Positions 44,014 through 55,106 of a stretch of DNA of 64,000 bases are shown piece after piece. Position numbers and translations under genes: made by a program. The stretch is taken from positions 87,612,482 through 87,676,481 of the forward strand of contig CP154956.1 in the NCBI GenBank assembly GCA_039621445.1, written 5' to 3'. A model generated the notes under the pieces. The model made no database searches. It worked only from the letters and a program-made list of their open reading frames with translations, and was not told the DNA's origin. The stretch comes from Euglena gracilis. Lineage: Eukaryota > Euglenida > Euglenophyceae > Euglenales. Each line of letters opens with the position of its first letter. Within the stretch, counting starts at the first letter, position 1.

Positions 44014-44817
44014 GTGGATATGAAACGTAGTCCCCCCTAATCGAAGTGGGCATCAACAGCCGTTCCGAATGTGCACCCCGCCGTTGAAGGCAGCAGTCAG
44101 GGCGTCGCTTAAGCCGAAAGGGCACCCCATCCCCGCGGGCGCCCAGCCAGCCAGCAGCCTCTTTCAAGATCTGGACCCTCCATTCCCCCCATTGACATTG
44201 TTCTATATTGCATCATTGATTTTTCTTTCAATTTTTTGAGAAAATATTTTCCTCACATTTATCCAATGATTTTTTTGTATTTGCCATATTTCCATTAATA
44301 ATGTTTGCATTTTCATGATGCCTTGCACCTTTTCTTTTCATTTTTTTTGCATATTTTTAACACATTTTTGCACAATTGTCCATTTTTTCCCCAAGTCTGT
44401 GCTAGTGCCTCCCCCTCACCCCTGAAACGGGTTGCCAAGCTTAAATTTAGGTTAAAAAATCAACGTTTTGCTTAATTGTGCAAATGCAGTTTTTTTGGGC
44501 ATTACTTGCAGTTTCGGTTTTTCAGTACCCGGTTTTACCCCCGTTGGGCCCATTTCCTGCAGAGAGGTCTCCTACGGGGGTTGGAGGGGGGGGGGGTCAG
44601 CCATCAGCCCTTTTTCAGACAGCCCAAATTTTCCATCCTCTGAGCTGGACTCCGGAGGGCATCCTTAAATGACCTTCTGGCAGCATTCCATAACATGCAT
44701 ACCGCCAACTTTGATGGCAATTAGAAAAAATATAACAAGAATTAGGCAGGTGGGGTCCGTCGCCAGAGGTGGGGGTCCTAAAGCGCACCCGTGCCTTCAT
44801 CTGGAGACGGAGGAGCG

Positions 44818-44887
44818 GCGTGCGTGTGTGCATGTCTGTGTATGTGTGTGTTTGTGTGTGTGTGCGCGCGCGCATGTGTGTGTGTGT

Positions 44888-44947
<60 letters not shown>

Positions 44948-44960
44948 ATGTGTGCATTTG
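44818..44960. repeat. (TG)n microsatellite with CGCGCG interruption
   Basis: TG array with a GCGCGCGCG patch at 44863-44871. It ends about 70 bases before the exon at 45027. Confidence 0.97.
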
Positions 44961-45026
44961 ACACGTGACGTCCTGTGACCTGGGGTGTTGGCGGCACCGC
45001 CCCGTCAGCAGCCGCCGCCGCTGCAG

Positions 45027-45113
45027 CGGGTGTGGGTTCCCCTCTCCTCCGTCGTCAACGCCTCTCAGGGCTTCGTCCAGCGACTGTTCCCCAAGGGGGA
45101 TGTCACCCTCCAG
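45027..45113 (+). CDS. Exon: start of HATPase domain
   Basis: CCGCCGCTGCAG precedes 29 full codons reading RVWVPLSSVVNASQGFVQRL and FPKGDVTLQ. This matches the helix plus first strand at the start of the ATP-binding domain, where a Lys-x-Val-x-Leu strand is usual. The exon ends at CAG/GCGTGT, a GC donor, in phase 0; the next exon continues in frame. A (TG)n microsatellite lies 80 bases upstream. Confidence 0.7.
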
Positions 45114-45129
45114 GCGTGTGCCCAAACCC

Positions 45130-46890
45130 ATCCGTCAGCCACCCCAGTGATAAGGGGGACACAAACACATTTTTCGTTTTGCGTGTGTGTCTTTCGATTT
45201 TGGCAATTTTTTGTGTTTTTTGTGTGCTTTTTTTTTAACTCTTTTTTTGCCCTTCTTCCATTGTTTTGATTTCTGCTGTAAAATCCTTCCACCATAAAAA
45301 AACTATCATGTTATCCCGATTTTCCCCTGAGTCCAAAATTTTTTTCTCATTCACACATTTTTTGGTCAACAAATTGCAGATTTTTATGTAAAATGAAAAA
45401 AATTCCCTGGCGAAATATTTTAAATCCTCTCCGCAGAAGGTGTTCATCCCGGGGAGCTCCTGAAGAACCCCATATGCGATCTGCTTGTTTTTTGTGTTTA
45501 TTTCGTTCATTTGCATTTCTTAATGTTTTTGCATCGCGTTTTTTGAGGGTCCGTTTGCATTCCCCCACCCCTTTGACAAGGCACCCTTTTAGGACATTGT
45601 CTGGCATTTGCTGTTGAATTAGTGTTCCTTCCCACCCATAGTTGTTCTGCCTAAAACGAATGTGTTTGCATTCCGGAAATTTCCTCAATGCATCAAGTCA
45701 CGACAAATTGCAACGCCACTCCCCACCTGCCTTGTGTTGCATCCTGGTGATAATTTAGGTTTCTGCTCTTTTTGAATTTCTTGTTCCACATTATCCCTTT
45801 CTTATGTCTTTTACCCTCTTCATGATTGTCGGCTGAAATTTTGATGGATATTGTCTTTTGTGGATCTGCGCCATCCACGAGCCTAGCCAACAGAGAAGCC
45901 ACGTGGTGCCGTGGTATCCAGGCCCCGCTGAAGGGTGTCATCCAAGCACCCAACGGTGCCTTGTGAGGGCTGCGGGGGGGGGGGGGGGGTGCGTGGGCTG
46001 GGAGGGGCATTGGGGTTCTTGATTTGGCTGGTCATTATGAGGTCAGGTATGACAGGCATGACACCACACACACACACACACACACACACACATTATACAT
46101 AACACATTGCACGTATACGTGTATGCATATGTGTGCATATGCATATATTTCTACACACACGCCCTATGCAACCATTTTTTTTATGAAAATGCATCTCATA
46201 AGGTTTTTTGTTAAAACTTTTGGGAAAGGAGGTGTTCTTTTTTACAACAACTCCTCCAACGTTATGGAAGTTGTTTCTAAATCAATGTCAACAATCCACA
46301 GCCAGGCATGACAAAAGCATTGTGAGAACGTGAACAAACTCCCTCTGTCCAATCCACCCAACCAGCCAAAGAAAATTAACACAAGCTCAAAAATAATGGA
46401 GGTTCCCAAAAAAATTGTTTTTTTGCAAAATCTGCAACATAAATCGACCAAATTTGTCGCAAAAAAATGGCCAGTTTCCCTCAAGAGAATACGTTTGGGG
46501 GGGGGGGGCAGGAGGCAACACAGACCCTCGAAAAGCGTGACTAAAAAAAAACACAAAGCAGAAAAAAAAACAGAAAAAAAACATTAAAAAAAATTGCATG
46601 TAAAATCCCTCAGAACCTCTCCCAGATGTACATTTTCTGCCCGAGAGGACTTAGAAAAAAATCGCCTCCACCAGAAAATTTTTTATATTTTTATAAAAAT
46701 GTGCAGACACTTTGACCAAAAAGTGCAAAAATGACAAAAATTTGGCACAATTCTGGTCGCAGAGGAAAATCAGGGCCAAAATGAGGAATTATCCATAGTA
46801 AAAAAATATTTCCAGAAAATCCAGTTAAAAATGCAAAAAAATGCAAAAAAAAACGCAGAGCAACGAAAGCGAATTTTGCCACAAAAAAAT
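45130..46890. other. AT-rich intronic stretch, no gene seen
   Basis: T-rich and A-rich sequence with a (CA)n patch. Nothing with GC3 bias or splice edges was found. Confidence 0.6.
46068..46091. repeat. (CA)n short microsatellite
   Basis: About twelve CA units. Confidence 0.95.
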
Positions 46891-46892
46891 CA

Positions 46893-46936
46893 CAAAACAC
46901 TGCACCCCACACTGCACCCCACACTGCACTGCACAC
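46893..46936. repeat. CACTGCACCC minisatellite
   Basis: Three to four units of CACTGCACCCCA. The same motif expands at 47830-47975. Confidence 0.85.
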
Positions 46937-47304
46937 ACTGTTCGATGCGCGCATGTGTTGCGGGTGAATGAGACAGAGGGCTTCCAGCGGGGTGGCGCTT
47001 TCGTCACGCTCCATGTGTTTCCACAAAGGCAGGTTTTTTCAACAGGGTTTTTCTGCTTTGGACCAAAATGAGGACGTTTTTTTGTTTGCTCGGCCTTCGG
47101 CCTCGCCCTGGGGGGGGGGGGCGGACCCCCAGACCCAAAATAACAACATCCTTTTTGTGGGCAAGAGATCGAAGTCCATCCGATGTATTATTCAAAAGGA
47201 GGTGCAGGATGAATGGAACAGTGAGCGTGGCGCATGGTGGTTGATATAGTATGGAGGAGAAATGCTACAATTCGGAACTGCTGGGATGGCCATCACGCGA
47301 TGGA

Positions 47305-47827
47305 TTACTCATCCTCGGCTGCCTCGGTGGTGGAGTCGTCACGCTTCTCATATAACCAAGAAGGAGGAACATCAAGTCCAACCATGGTGAATACAATCCG
47401 GAATTTTTTTGCCAAGAGGCAATGTGGTACCACGGAGGCAGTTATTTTCCAGCCCTTCCAAATAATGGGCATGCGCCTCACGTCCCAGGACATTCCCGGA
47501 AGCTTTTCACCTATCATGAAAACAACCATTTCACAATTCGCATGAAAAAACACAGCGGTTGGTGAAAGGTACCAAGTATTCTGGGCAAGCCAAATGTTTT
47601 TCCAACATACCAGAACGTTGCAGGTTCCCCAATGCGGAAACATCATCCAAAATGGACAACATTGTACCAAGGCGTCCAATATCTGTCTGAATGTAATTTA
47701 GGGCTTGTTCCGGATGCCCGCGTTCCAATAAAACAAAAAATTTGGAATCATTCTGCAAAATATAGCCAAATGCTACGAACTCGAGATCAGACATGAGAGA
47801 AAAACTGCGAGGGCGGTGCATGACCAT
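47305..47827 (-). pseudogene. Minus-strand CTLH-like protein fragment with frame break
   Basis: On the minus strand from 47795 the frame reads MSDLEFVAFGYILQNDSKFF, then VLLERGHPEQALNYIQTDIG and RLGTMLSILDDVSALGNL. The pattern resembles a CTLH helix pair (residues such as KFF-LLE-G-ALNYI-TDI-L), as found in WD-repeat and RanBPM-type proteins. A stop falls soon after. A second minus frame overlapping it reads FRIVFTMVGLDVPPSWLYEK and RDDSTTEAAEDE to a stop at about 47305. Codon use is AT-richer than in the kinase exons. It may be a nested gene remnant in the intron, or chance. Confidence 0.3.
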
Positions 47828-47975
47828 TGCCAGCCACAGTCACCCCACTTCACCCCACAATGCACCCCACAGTCACCCCACACTTGCACCCCACACTGCA
47901 CCCCACACTGCACCACGCACTTCACCCCACACTTCACCCCACACTTCACCCCACAGTACCCTACACTTCACTGTT
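47828..47975. repeat. CACCCCACACTG-type minisatellite
   Basis: About a dozen degenerate CACCCCACACTT/CACCCCACACTG units next to the start of the minus-strand CTLH-like fragment. Confidence 0.9.
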
Positions 47976-48188
47976 GGGGCTCCACTTTGTGACATATGTG
48001 GACCCTCCCCTAGGGGCCCCTTTTTGGAGTTGGTAATCAATTGAATTAAGAACCATTGACTCAATTGCCATGTAATTGATGGCAACTCAATGTTTTTCAT
48101 TGAATGTGTTTGTCATTGCTTTGTTGTTGGGGGGGGGGGGTGTTTACCCTGCAAAAGTTCGACATTCTGCACCTCACTCACACCACAG

Positions 48189-48257
48189 GTCCAGTGCGAC
48201 AACTCCATCTCTCCTGACCTGAATGTGTTCGTCGACATCGATCTCCTGCCCAGGGAG
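48189..48257 (+). CDS. Exon: HATPase strand before the N-box
   Basis: CTCACTCACACCACAG precedes VQCDNSISPDLNVFVDIDLL and PRE. This fits the segment between the first strand and the N-box helix, including an acidic residue after a hydrophobic strand. A GC donor follows at 48258; a GT donor at 48274 would extend it by AAKFT. Upstream phase fits exactly. Junction to the N-box exon is not fully resolved. Confidence 0.7.
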
Positions 48258-48342
48258 GCAGCCAAGTTCACTCGTAATTTCCCCCAAAATCACCACATGA
48301 CACGATGCGCAGTTTGTGCATGGTGCAGCAGAATCATTGTAT

Positions 48343-48615
48343 GGATGTGCGGTATTTGTCTGTATTTGTATATATGTATGTATGTATGGTATTTGTCTGT
48401 ATTTGTATATATGTATGTATGTATATATGCATGGTATTTGTCTGCATTTGTATATCTCTCTTTATGTATATATGCATGGTATTTGTCTGTATTTGTACAT
48501 ATGTGTGTTGCATTTGTATATATCTATATATGTATATATGCATGGTATTTGTCTGTATTTGTGTATATGTATATATGTATATATGCATGGCATTTGCCTG
48601 TATTTGTATAGATAT
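48343..48615. repeat. GGTATTTGTCTGTATTTGTA minisatellite
   Basis: Six to seven units of roughly 35-60 bases built on GGTATTTGTCTGTATTTGTA and TATGTATATATGCAT, ending in TA-rich sequence. Confidence 0.92.
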
Positions 48616-49104
48616 ATATATATATATATATTTATATAATATATATAATATATATATATACACAGTCAGTTCAAAAAGTCATGACCCAAGCTGGTTTAAA
48701 AACTCATGACTCCTGAAAATTTCGAGAAAAATTTGTTCTCTTCTTTGCTAGACCCCTATGCCAGGCAATGGTCTGGCAGTGGTGGAGGAGGTACCTGGAT
48801 GCTCTGTGTGCGCCACCTTGCAGACTGCACCCCTGTGCTGCTTTGCTGTGCACGCCTGTAAGCTGCTTTTGACGCTGTGCCAAGCACTCAATGTTCTCTT
48901 CTAAATGCCAGAATCGCTCCGTGCAGCGTATATGGGGATACACCGCAACCAAGGTTCTGGTCAGCTCAGGGGTGGTCTCAAAATTGTGAGGAGGCACAGG
49001 CGGTCGAGTTTATCGCTACAGTTCTCAGGATCCAATTGTGGTTTGGTTTGGTTTGATTCGGTTTGGATTTATGGCTATGGCCCTTGGGTGGGGGGGGTTG
49101 TGAT

Positions 49105-49383
49105 AATAACAATTGGGGGGAGTTTGAGGTGTTTATTTGATTTTTTTTTGGTGCATAGTGCCCAAGGGAAGCGAATAACAATTGGGGGAGTTTGAGGTGT
49201 TTATTTGATTATTTTTGGTGCATAGTGCCCAAGGGAAGCGAATAGAAGAATTTAACAATGGGTTTTGCAATCTAAAAGAAGCGAACGGCAGAGGAGAACA
49301 AATCATTTCCTTTGAACTGCTTCCATTGGGCACTATGCACCAAAAATAATCAAATAAACGCCTCAAACTCCCCCCAATTGTTG
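49105..49383. repeat. Direct plus inverted 65-base repeats (hairpin)
   Basis: AACAATTGGGGGGAGTTTGA...GTGCATAGTGCCCAAGGGAA occurs twice in direct order (49105-49175, 49177-49240) and once inverted (49320-49383), giving a potential hairpin. Confidence 0.9.
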
Positions 49384-49392
49384 CCCACTGGG

Positions 49393-49800
49393 GTCCAAGC
49401 ACCTCTGATGATGCTGGGCGATGCAGGGCGATGCTGGGCGATGCTGGATTTTTGGAGACCAGAGGTGGGGTTCCGATGCTGGGTGATGCTGGGCGATGCA
49501 GGGCGATGCTGGGCGATGCTGGCATTTTTTTTTGTATATTTTGGAGAATTGAACTATTTTTGGGATAATTTTCCCACAAAGCTCCAGTTTTACACCCATT
49601 TTGGCCATAATGGGTCAATTTTTGCTAATTTGGGGCCATTTATCACTGATTTGGCAAACATTGGGCTAATTGGGGCTTTTTTGAGCAGATTTTATGACAT
49701 CTTTGGCCATTTTGCGCCCTTTTGGTGATTTTGGGTCATATTTCACAATCTTTTGTGGACATTGTTGGCGTTTTTGGGCAATTTTTGGTTATTTTGGTTG
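49393..49800. repeat. Dispersed duplicate A, copy 2
   Basis: Same order as 22925-23420: CACCTCTGATGATGCTGGGC, GATGCTGGGC runs, GGAGACCAGAGGTGGGGTTC, TTGTATATTTTG, CCAGTTTTACACCCATTTTG. Divergence is modest and mostly small gaps. Confidence 0.9.
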
Positions 49801-49889
49801 CTTTTTGGGGCTTTTGTGGTCAATTTTGGGCTTTTTGTGGCCATTTTTTGGGCTTTTGTGGTTATTTTGGCTTGGTCAGGAGCCAACGG

Positions 49890-50190
49890 ATGAAGACTGG
49901 ACAGATAATGGACAAGATGCAGATGCTGGACAAGCTGCCGATGCTGGACAAGATGCAGATGCTGGACAAGATGCAGATACTGGACAAGATGCGATGCTGG
50001 ACAAGATGAACTGGATGCAGACACTGGACAACATGCAGATGGTGGACAAGATGCAGATACTGGACAAGAAGCAGATGCTGGACAAGATGCAGATGCTAGA
50101 CAAGATGCAGATACTGGACAAGATGTAGATGCTAGACAAGATTCAGATACTGGACAAGATGCAGATATTGGACAAGATGCAGATGGACAA
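49890..50190. repeat. GATGCTGGACAAGATGCA minisatellite
   Basis: About 16 units of 15-18 bases, open in frame on both strands. A Met-Asp-Lys-Met-Gln type translation is an artefact of the period being a multiple of three. Confidence 0.95.
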
Positions 50191-50284
50191 GATGGGGTGC
50201 CACCCTCCACCCTCCAGCACAACAACTGTTTTGGATTTTGTTTGTCTGACCGGCAAGAGGCTTGCAACTTGCACTCGATGTTGC

Positions 50285-50790
50285 CATCTCATAGGCCTGC
50301 ATAGGTCAAAAAGTGGTCAAAAGCAGGCAAAAGTGGGGTAAAAGTGGTCAGAAAGCAGCAAAAAGTGGTAAAAAAAAAAGTGCAAAAGTGGGCAAAAGTG
50401 GGCAAAAAAAGTGAAAGTGATCAAAAAGCAGCAACAATGGCCAAAAGTGGGCAAAAAGTAGCAAACGTGGGCAAAAGTGGTCGAAAAGCAATAAAGGTTG
50501 TCAAAAGTGGTCAAAAAGCAGGCGAAAGGGGCCAAAAGTGGTCAAAAGGCAGCAAAAGTGATCAAAAAGCTACAAAGGTGGTTAGAAATTGGCAAAGGTG
50601 GGCAAAAAGCAGCAAAAGTGGTCAAGAAGCAGTCAAAATTGGTCAAAAGGCAGCAAATGTGGGCAACAGTGGTCAAAAAGCAGTCAAAAGTGGTCAATGT
50701 GGGCAAAAAGCAGTCAAAAGTGGTCAAAGTGGTCAAAAAGCAACCAAAGATGGCAAAAGTAACCAAAAGTGGGCTAGAGCGGCAAAAGCA
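50285..50790. repeat. GTGGTCAAAAAGCAGCAAAA minisatellite
   Basis: About 25 degenerate units around 20 bases; open reading frames come from the repeat. Confidence 0.93.
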
Positions 50791-50825
50791 GCAGGCATTA
50801 TAGGTACACCTTCAAGGGCTCCAAA

Positions 50826-50877
50826 GGCGATGCTGGGCGATGCTGGGCGATGCTGGGCGATGCTGAGCGATGCTGGG
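50826..50877. repeat. GATGCTGGGC minisatellite
   Basis: Five units of the same decamer seen at 22955 and 49405. Confidence 0.92.
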
Positions 50878-51791
50878 CCCAAGGGCATGGCTGACCAGAG
50901 GTGCTTGCTGGGGTCCTAATCCTAACTTTTGGGAAATGCCGCAGTTTACAAAGACTTTTTCCCCTAATTTTGGTAAAAGAAAACGTCCTTTTGGTAGGAT
51001 ATTTGATTTTGGTTGGTAAAAATTCCATGACTTATTGATTTTGTGTTGTCAATTCTTTTGACTTTTAACTTTTGGCTGGCAAAATATAAATTTTATCACT
51101 GTTTGATTTTGTGTTGTCAATTTTTTTATTTGGCGTCAGATAATTAATGATAAATGATGGATAATTGACAAAATCCTGATTTTGTATGATATTTCGAGTT
51201 TAGTTTCATATTTTTCAATTTGGGTGAAAGTTCTTTCTGTTTCTCACAAATAAGTGGAATATGACACCAAGGTAGCATCTCCCCAGGATTTTCACTCAAA
51301 AATTAGATTTCGGCAAACTGAACAACATCACTTGCAAATGAAGACCTTTGACCGGGAATTGGCCCATTTGTGAGAAGTCACGCATTCCTTACAGCACACC
51401 AACACGGTGACGTGTATATTTTCCTCTGGGGGGTGCTCATACATCAGAAATTGTTTCATTCGGCCCAAAAAATTCTGTTGGTTATGATATCATCTCCTAG
51501 TTCTAATGGTATGTTGTTTTTCTGCATGTGTCACATGTTAGCAGACAATATTTTCTATTCACATCAAGCTTCTTTTAAGGAAGTTCACCCCCCGGGGGGC
51601 GCTATGAGCAGGCAGGGGGGGATAGGACATCTTTCGACTCCCTTGGAGGGGGTCAAGGCACTCAGCCCCCTCTGGGAGTCCCAAAAAAATAGTTGGGCCA
51701 GCTCACCCCAAGCGGACTGAGACAACACCCAGCTTGGAACAAGTCGATGGCTCAGGGAGGGGGGGAATTGATAGCCGTAATTTTTCCGAAG

Positions 51792-52020
51792 GCCTCGGAT
51801 ATCCATCCCCCCCCCTCTCCGATGGCCGTCTCCGAGAAATCCGCCGCACACACTGCTTCCCTGGCCTCATCCACGGTGCTGTGCCACCTGCTGGCCAACG
51901 CCCTGAAGTTCACCGACAACGGCTGCGTCACGCTGGAGCTCCGCAGCGACGGGGCCGGCCACGTGACGTTCAGTGTCTCCAACCCGGGGCCGCAGCTCTC
52001 GGAGGAGGCGATCCGCTGGG
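51792..52020 (+). CDS. Exon: HATPase_c with N-box
   Basis: Encodes STVLCHLLANALKFTDNG followed by CVTLELRSDG, HVTFSVSNPGPQLSEEAIRW. LLANALKFT is the N-box; its Asn (codon 51897-51899) would coordinate Mg-ATP. VSNPGP occupies the place of the G1 region (usually D-x-G-x-G), with Asn in place of the usual Asp, which may weaken ATP binding. The start is uncertain: AG sites at 51791 or 51836 both keep the frame. The frame hits a stop just after 52022 unless spliced or shifted. Confidence 0.85.
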
Positions 52021-52083
52021 GGCCGCTCTGAGCGTCACCCAGTTTGTTCAGGGGGAACAGGAATGCCGGAGCCCCTCAACCTC
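52021..52083 (+). CDS. Exon part: F-box-like block in a shifted frame
   Basis: Immediately after the N-box exon, the +1-shifted frame reads SVTQFVQGEQECRSPST. FVQGE occupies the position and has the look of the kinase F-box region (Phe-x-Gln-Gly/Asp). The N-box frame would need one extra base in the G5 run at 52018-52022 to read through, or a very short intron from GCGATC to CACCCAG. A downstream partial copy of this exon end also has G5, which argues against a simple homopolymer miscount. A stop follows at 52084. Confidence 0.6.
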
Positions 52084-52203
52084 ATAATATAACATAATAT
52101 ATTGTATAATATAATATATATTATATATATTATATATAATATAATATAATATATATTATATAATATATAACACATAATTTATATAATACATAATATATAA
52201 CAT
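52084..52203. repeat. TATAATATA-rich tract
   Basis: Degenerate ATAATATA repeat directly after the F-box-like exon block. Confidence 0.9.
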
Positions 52204-52204
52204 A

Positions 52205-52590
52205 ATCCGCTGGGGGCTGCTCCGAGCGTCACGCCGTGGTTCAGGGGGGGGGGAGGGACTGATGTTCAATGATGGTTGAGCCTTTGCGACCCAAGGGAAC
52301 GTTCTCCTGCCGGCGTTTCCCTTCCCGGGGCTGCCCTTCCGGCGTTGCCAACAAGGCCTTTCGCCCTGCCGCCGTTCCCTTGCAGGGGAACGCCGGCAGG
52401 GGAATGCCTTTGGCAAAGGACGGTCGGCAAGGGAACCACCGCCGTCGGCGGAAAGTAACGTCGCCGGCCAGGGAATGACCGCAAATGGAACGCTCAGGGG
52501 GAATGCCCAGAAAAAATGCCCTGGGAAACCCCCCCAAAAAGCTTCTTCGTGGCTTTGCACCCGGGACAGGAATGCCGGAGTCCCTCAACC
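52205..52590. repeat. Partial copy of exon end, split by a GC-rich insert
   Basis: 52205-52249 repeats the exon end 52011-52055 (ATCCGCTGGGGGCTGCTCCG...TTCAGGGGG). 52565-52590 repeats 52056-52083 (ACAGGAATGCCGGAG...CTCAACC). Between them lie about 315 bases containing an inverted pair CCTGCCGGCGTTTCCC / GGGGAACGCCGGCAGG. Confidence 0.8.
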
Positions 52591-52799
52591 CTTCCATCAA
52601 ATCACCTCCTGACCACCGCCTTCGCCATTTCCCCTCTGAGTCTGAGGAATGCCACAGCACAGTGCTATGATGCAACGCACCCAACGGTTGTTCATCAGCA
52701 GTCGACAGCACATATTACAGCTCTACTGGGTTTGTTCACTGCTGCATTTGTCGTCGTGGTGATGAGTATTAATCTCAGGCGGCGCATCTCGTACTTCAG

Positions 52800-54500
52800 A
52801 TTTTTGGGGTCGATTTGCGCATTATCCCAAACCGACCAAAAACCATTTTTGAGCACCGGTGAAAGCGAGCAGGACAAAACACGATAATTTCTCGTTTTTG
52901 ACCCCGGTTCTCTCAGAAATTCCGTGTTTTGTTCTTTTTTTCTTTTTTGAGGTTGGAGTGACACAAAAACCCCCCAAAGTGGAAAATCACCGACAAAACC
53001 CCCTCATTCCCTGTGTGACAACTGCCAGCGCCAGGTGGTGCTCAGGAGGTGGGGTGGCAGGTCGACCCCTTTACTTGCTTTCTGAAGCTTTGTGGCACGT
53101 TTTGGAGGTTTTTGAAGTTGGCTAGATTTCTGCCGTTGGAGGTTGATGAGGGGGATACAGAACCCAGGAGGACTGCTGTTGGTTACCAGTTGAGTTTGGT
53201 GGCAAGTTGTCTATCAATGCCCCACTGATGTTTAAGGCTCCTTGGCACCCGCACAACAGCGTAAATGATGTTGGTGTGTGCAAATGCGCATACGTACGAC
53301 GTGTGCATTTGCGCACACCAACCATTTTGAAACAAACCAAGAGCCTCGAATGGTAGTGTGTTTGGAGCTGAAAAATGAATGAGACGTTGCATTCTTATGG
53401 TGCTGGACCCCCTCTTTTGCATGCTGCTGGTATGTTTGGGAGGTTGGTGTGTGCAATTGCGCACATCAACCATTGAAATGGTTGGTTTTCACAATTGTAG
53501 GCACCAACCAAAACCCCTTTTCATTTTGAAGCTTTGACAACAGGGATTTCTGAGACAAGAGACGGATTGAAACAGGAGGAGAGCAACATGTGGAGGTGTT
53601 GTGCTCAAAGCGTGTCGTGCTGGTGGTGTTGTAAGGTATGTCTGAGAAGGTCAAATGAAGCGTGCCTGTGTGTTGCATTATATGGCCCCCTGAACACAGG
53701 GGTTTTCAAGCCAGCAGACATGTCCATTTTCAGCCAATGCACTGTGCCTCATTTTCGCACCAAAATGCCGGGGGCGAAGAGCACATTTAAATTTGGTTTT
53801 TCAGGATAAAACCTGGAAATGTTGTTTTCTTTTGATGTTTCAGGGGCTAAGAAATGATTTTTCACAGCTTCAATTGCTAATGTCCAAATTTTGGCCCGTA
53901 GGCTGGTCCTTTAGTTGTTCTACAAAATTCCTCGCACTTAAGGATTTCCAAACTGCACCTCTGAATGGTATGTGTGTTCAGTTGCACAAAGAGGTTGGTG
54001 TGCGCAGATGCGCAAACCGACCAAAAGCCTTTTTTCTCATTTGCACAAACCAACCACTTGTACAATTCTACAAACACATCAATTTTGGCTGGCACACATG
54101 GCCCTTTTCACAGTTACACAAACGGTTGGTGTGCGCATTCGCGCACACCGTCCATTTGCGCATTTGTCCACCCGACCACTAATTTCTCAAACAGCCAAGT
54201 TTCAGTGTATCGCTTCAGGCTTGGGCACACCTCACCAAATCGTTCCGTCAATATCCTAAGTTAATGAGACAGCCATTGCAGGGTTCAAAACACACCTGCT
54301 GGGTGTTGTGTATATAAAAGCTGCGGTGCTACCTGCTGCTTGTCGTCCTATTTGCCAAAGTTCCTGCTTTCATCTCCGCATCCTGGTGCACATCCTGCTT
54401 CCATTTTTTGGTTTTTGGGGTCATACTTTATCATTTTCATAATAATAATAAAAAATGTCGATGTGCGCAATTGATTTAGTGCGAGATGTGCCGATTAAGT
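52800..54500. repeat. Palindrome-rich repeat region, copy 2
   Basis: Shares with 31860-34800 the AAAATCACCGACAAAA segment (near 52980), repeated GGTTGGTGTGCGCAAATGCG palindromes (53268-53325, 53442-53473, 53992-54022, 54123-54151), and the AAAAATGTCGATGTGCGCAA end (54451). It lacks the 1-kb pyrimidine tract. Confidence 0.85.
54311..54320 (+). promoter_or_regulatory. TATA-box-like sequence in palindrome region
   Basis: TATATAAAAG is a good TATA-box match downstream of a set of palindromes. The other palindrome region has TTATATATTG at a comparable place (34661). Whether transcription starts nearby is unknown. Confidence 0.25.
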
Positions 54501-55106
54501 TAACCTTGAGATAAGTCGTTTCTTCCGACAGTCTTCATGGTACGCTCTTTGCGGTGAAAGCTTAACACGCTTTTGGGCCCAAGCCCATCGAACAGACTCA
54601 GGGTTTCGACCTGTGCAGGTTTGAACAGCCCCTTCCTCGGCAGCTCGGGCAGAAGTATTGGCAGGATCCCGGCATTAGTGCACGCACCAACCTGGAGGAG
54701 AACCACACCGGCTGTGGGCTGGGTCCCGGCCCAGACACATTCTGTGATTCCTAAGTTGGTTGTGCTTTTGTTTTTGATGCACACCCCAGTTTATGGAGGT
54801 CAAATCGCCAGAACCTTTATGAACGTATGTGAGATTTGGGTCCCTCTCCATCTTCCAGATTGGTGCGGATGTGGTGTGTGTGGCCTGGGGGTGTCAGGGC
54901 GGAAGGGGGGGCAAAAAGGTGCACTATGGGCAGAACAGTGACCCTGCGGTGCTGAGGCGAGGGGATTTTGGGACAGGGACAGCTGATCAACTTTGGCCGA
55001 ACTCTGTACTTTTACCGGGGCAGTGTGCATGAATGAACACAGCATTTTGGGGTCATGCGTCCCGGGAAACCTGTGCCCGGTATTTACTGCGTTGCCCTGC
55101 GCTCAG

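Noticed and set aside
49890-50790. CRISPR-like regular repeats
   Set aside because: Units are contiguous and degenerate without unique spacers, and the context is a eukaryotic intron; these are minisatellites.
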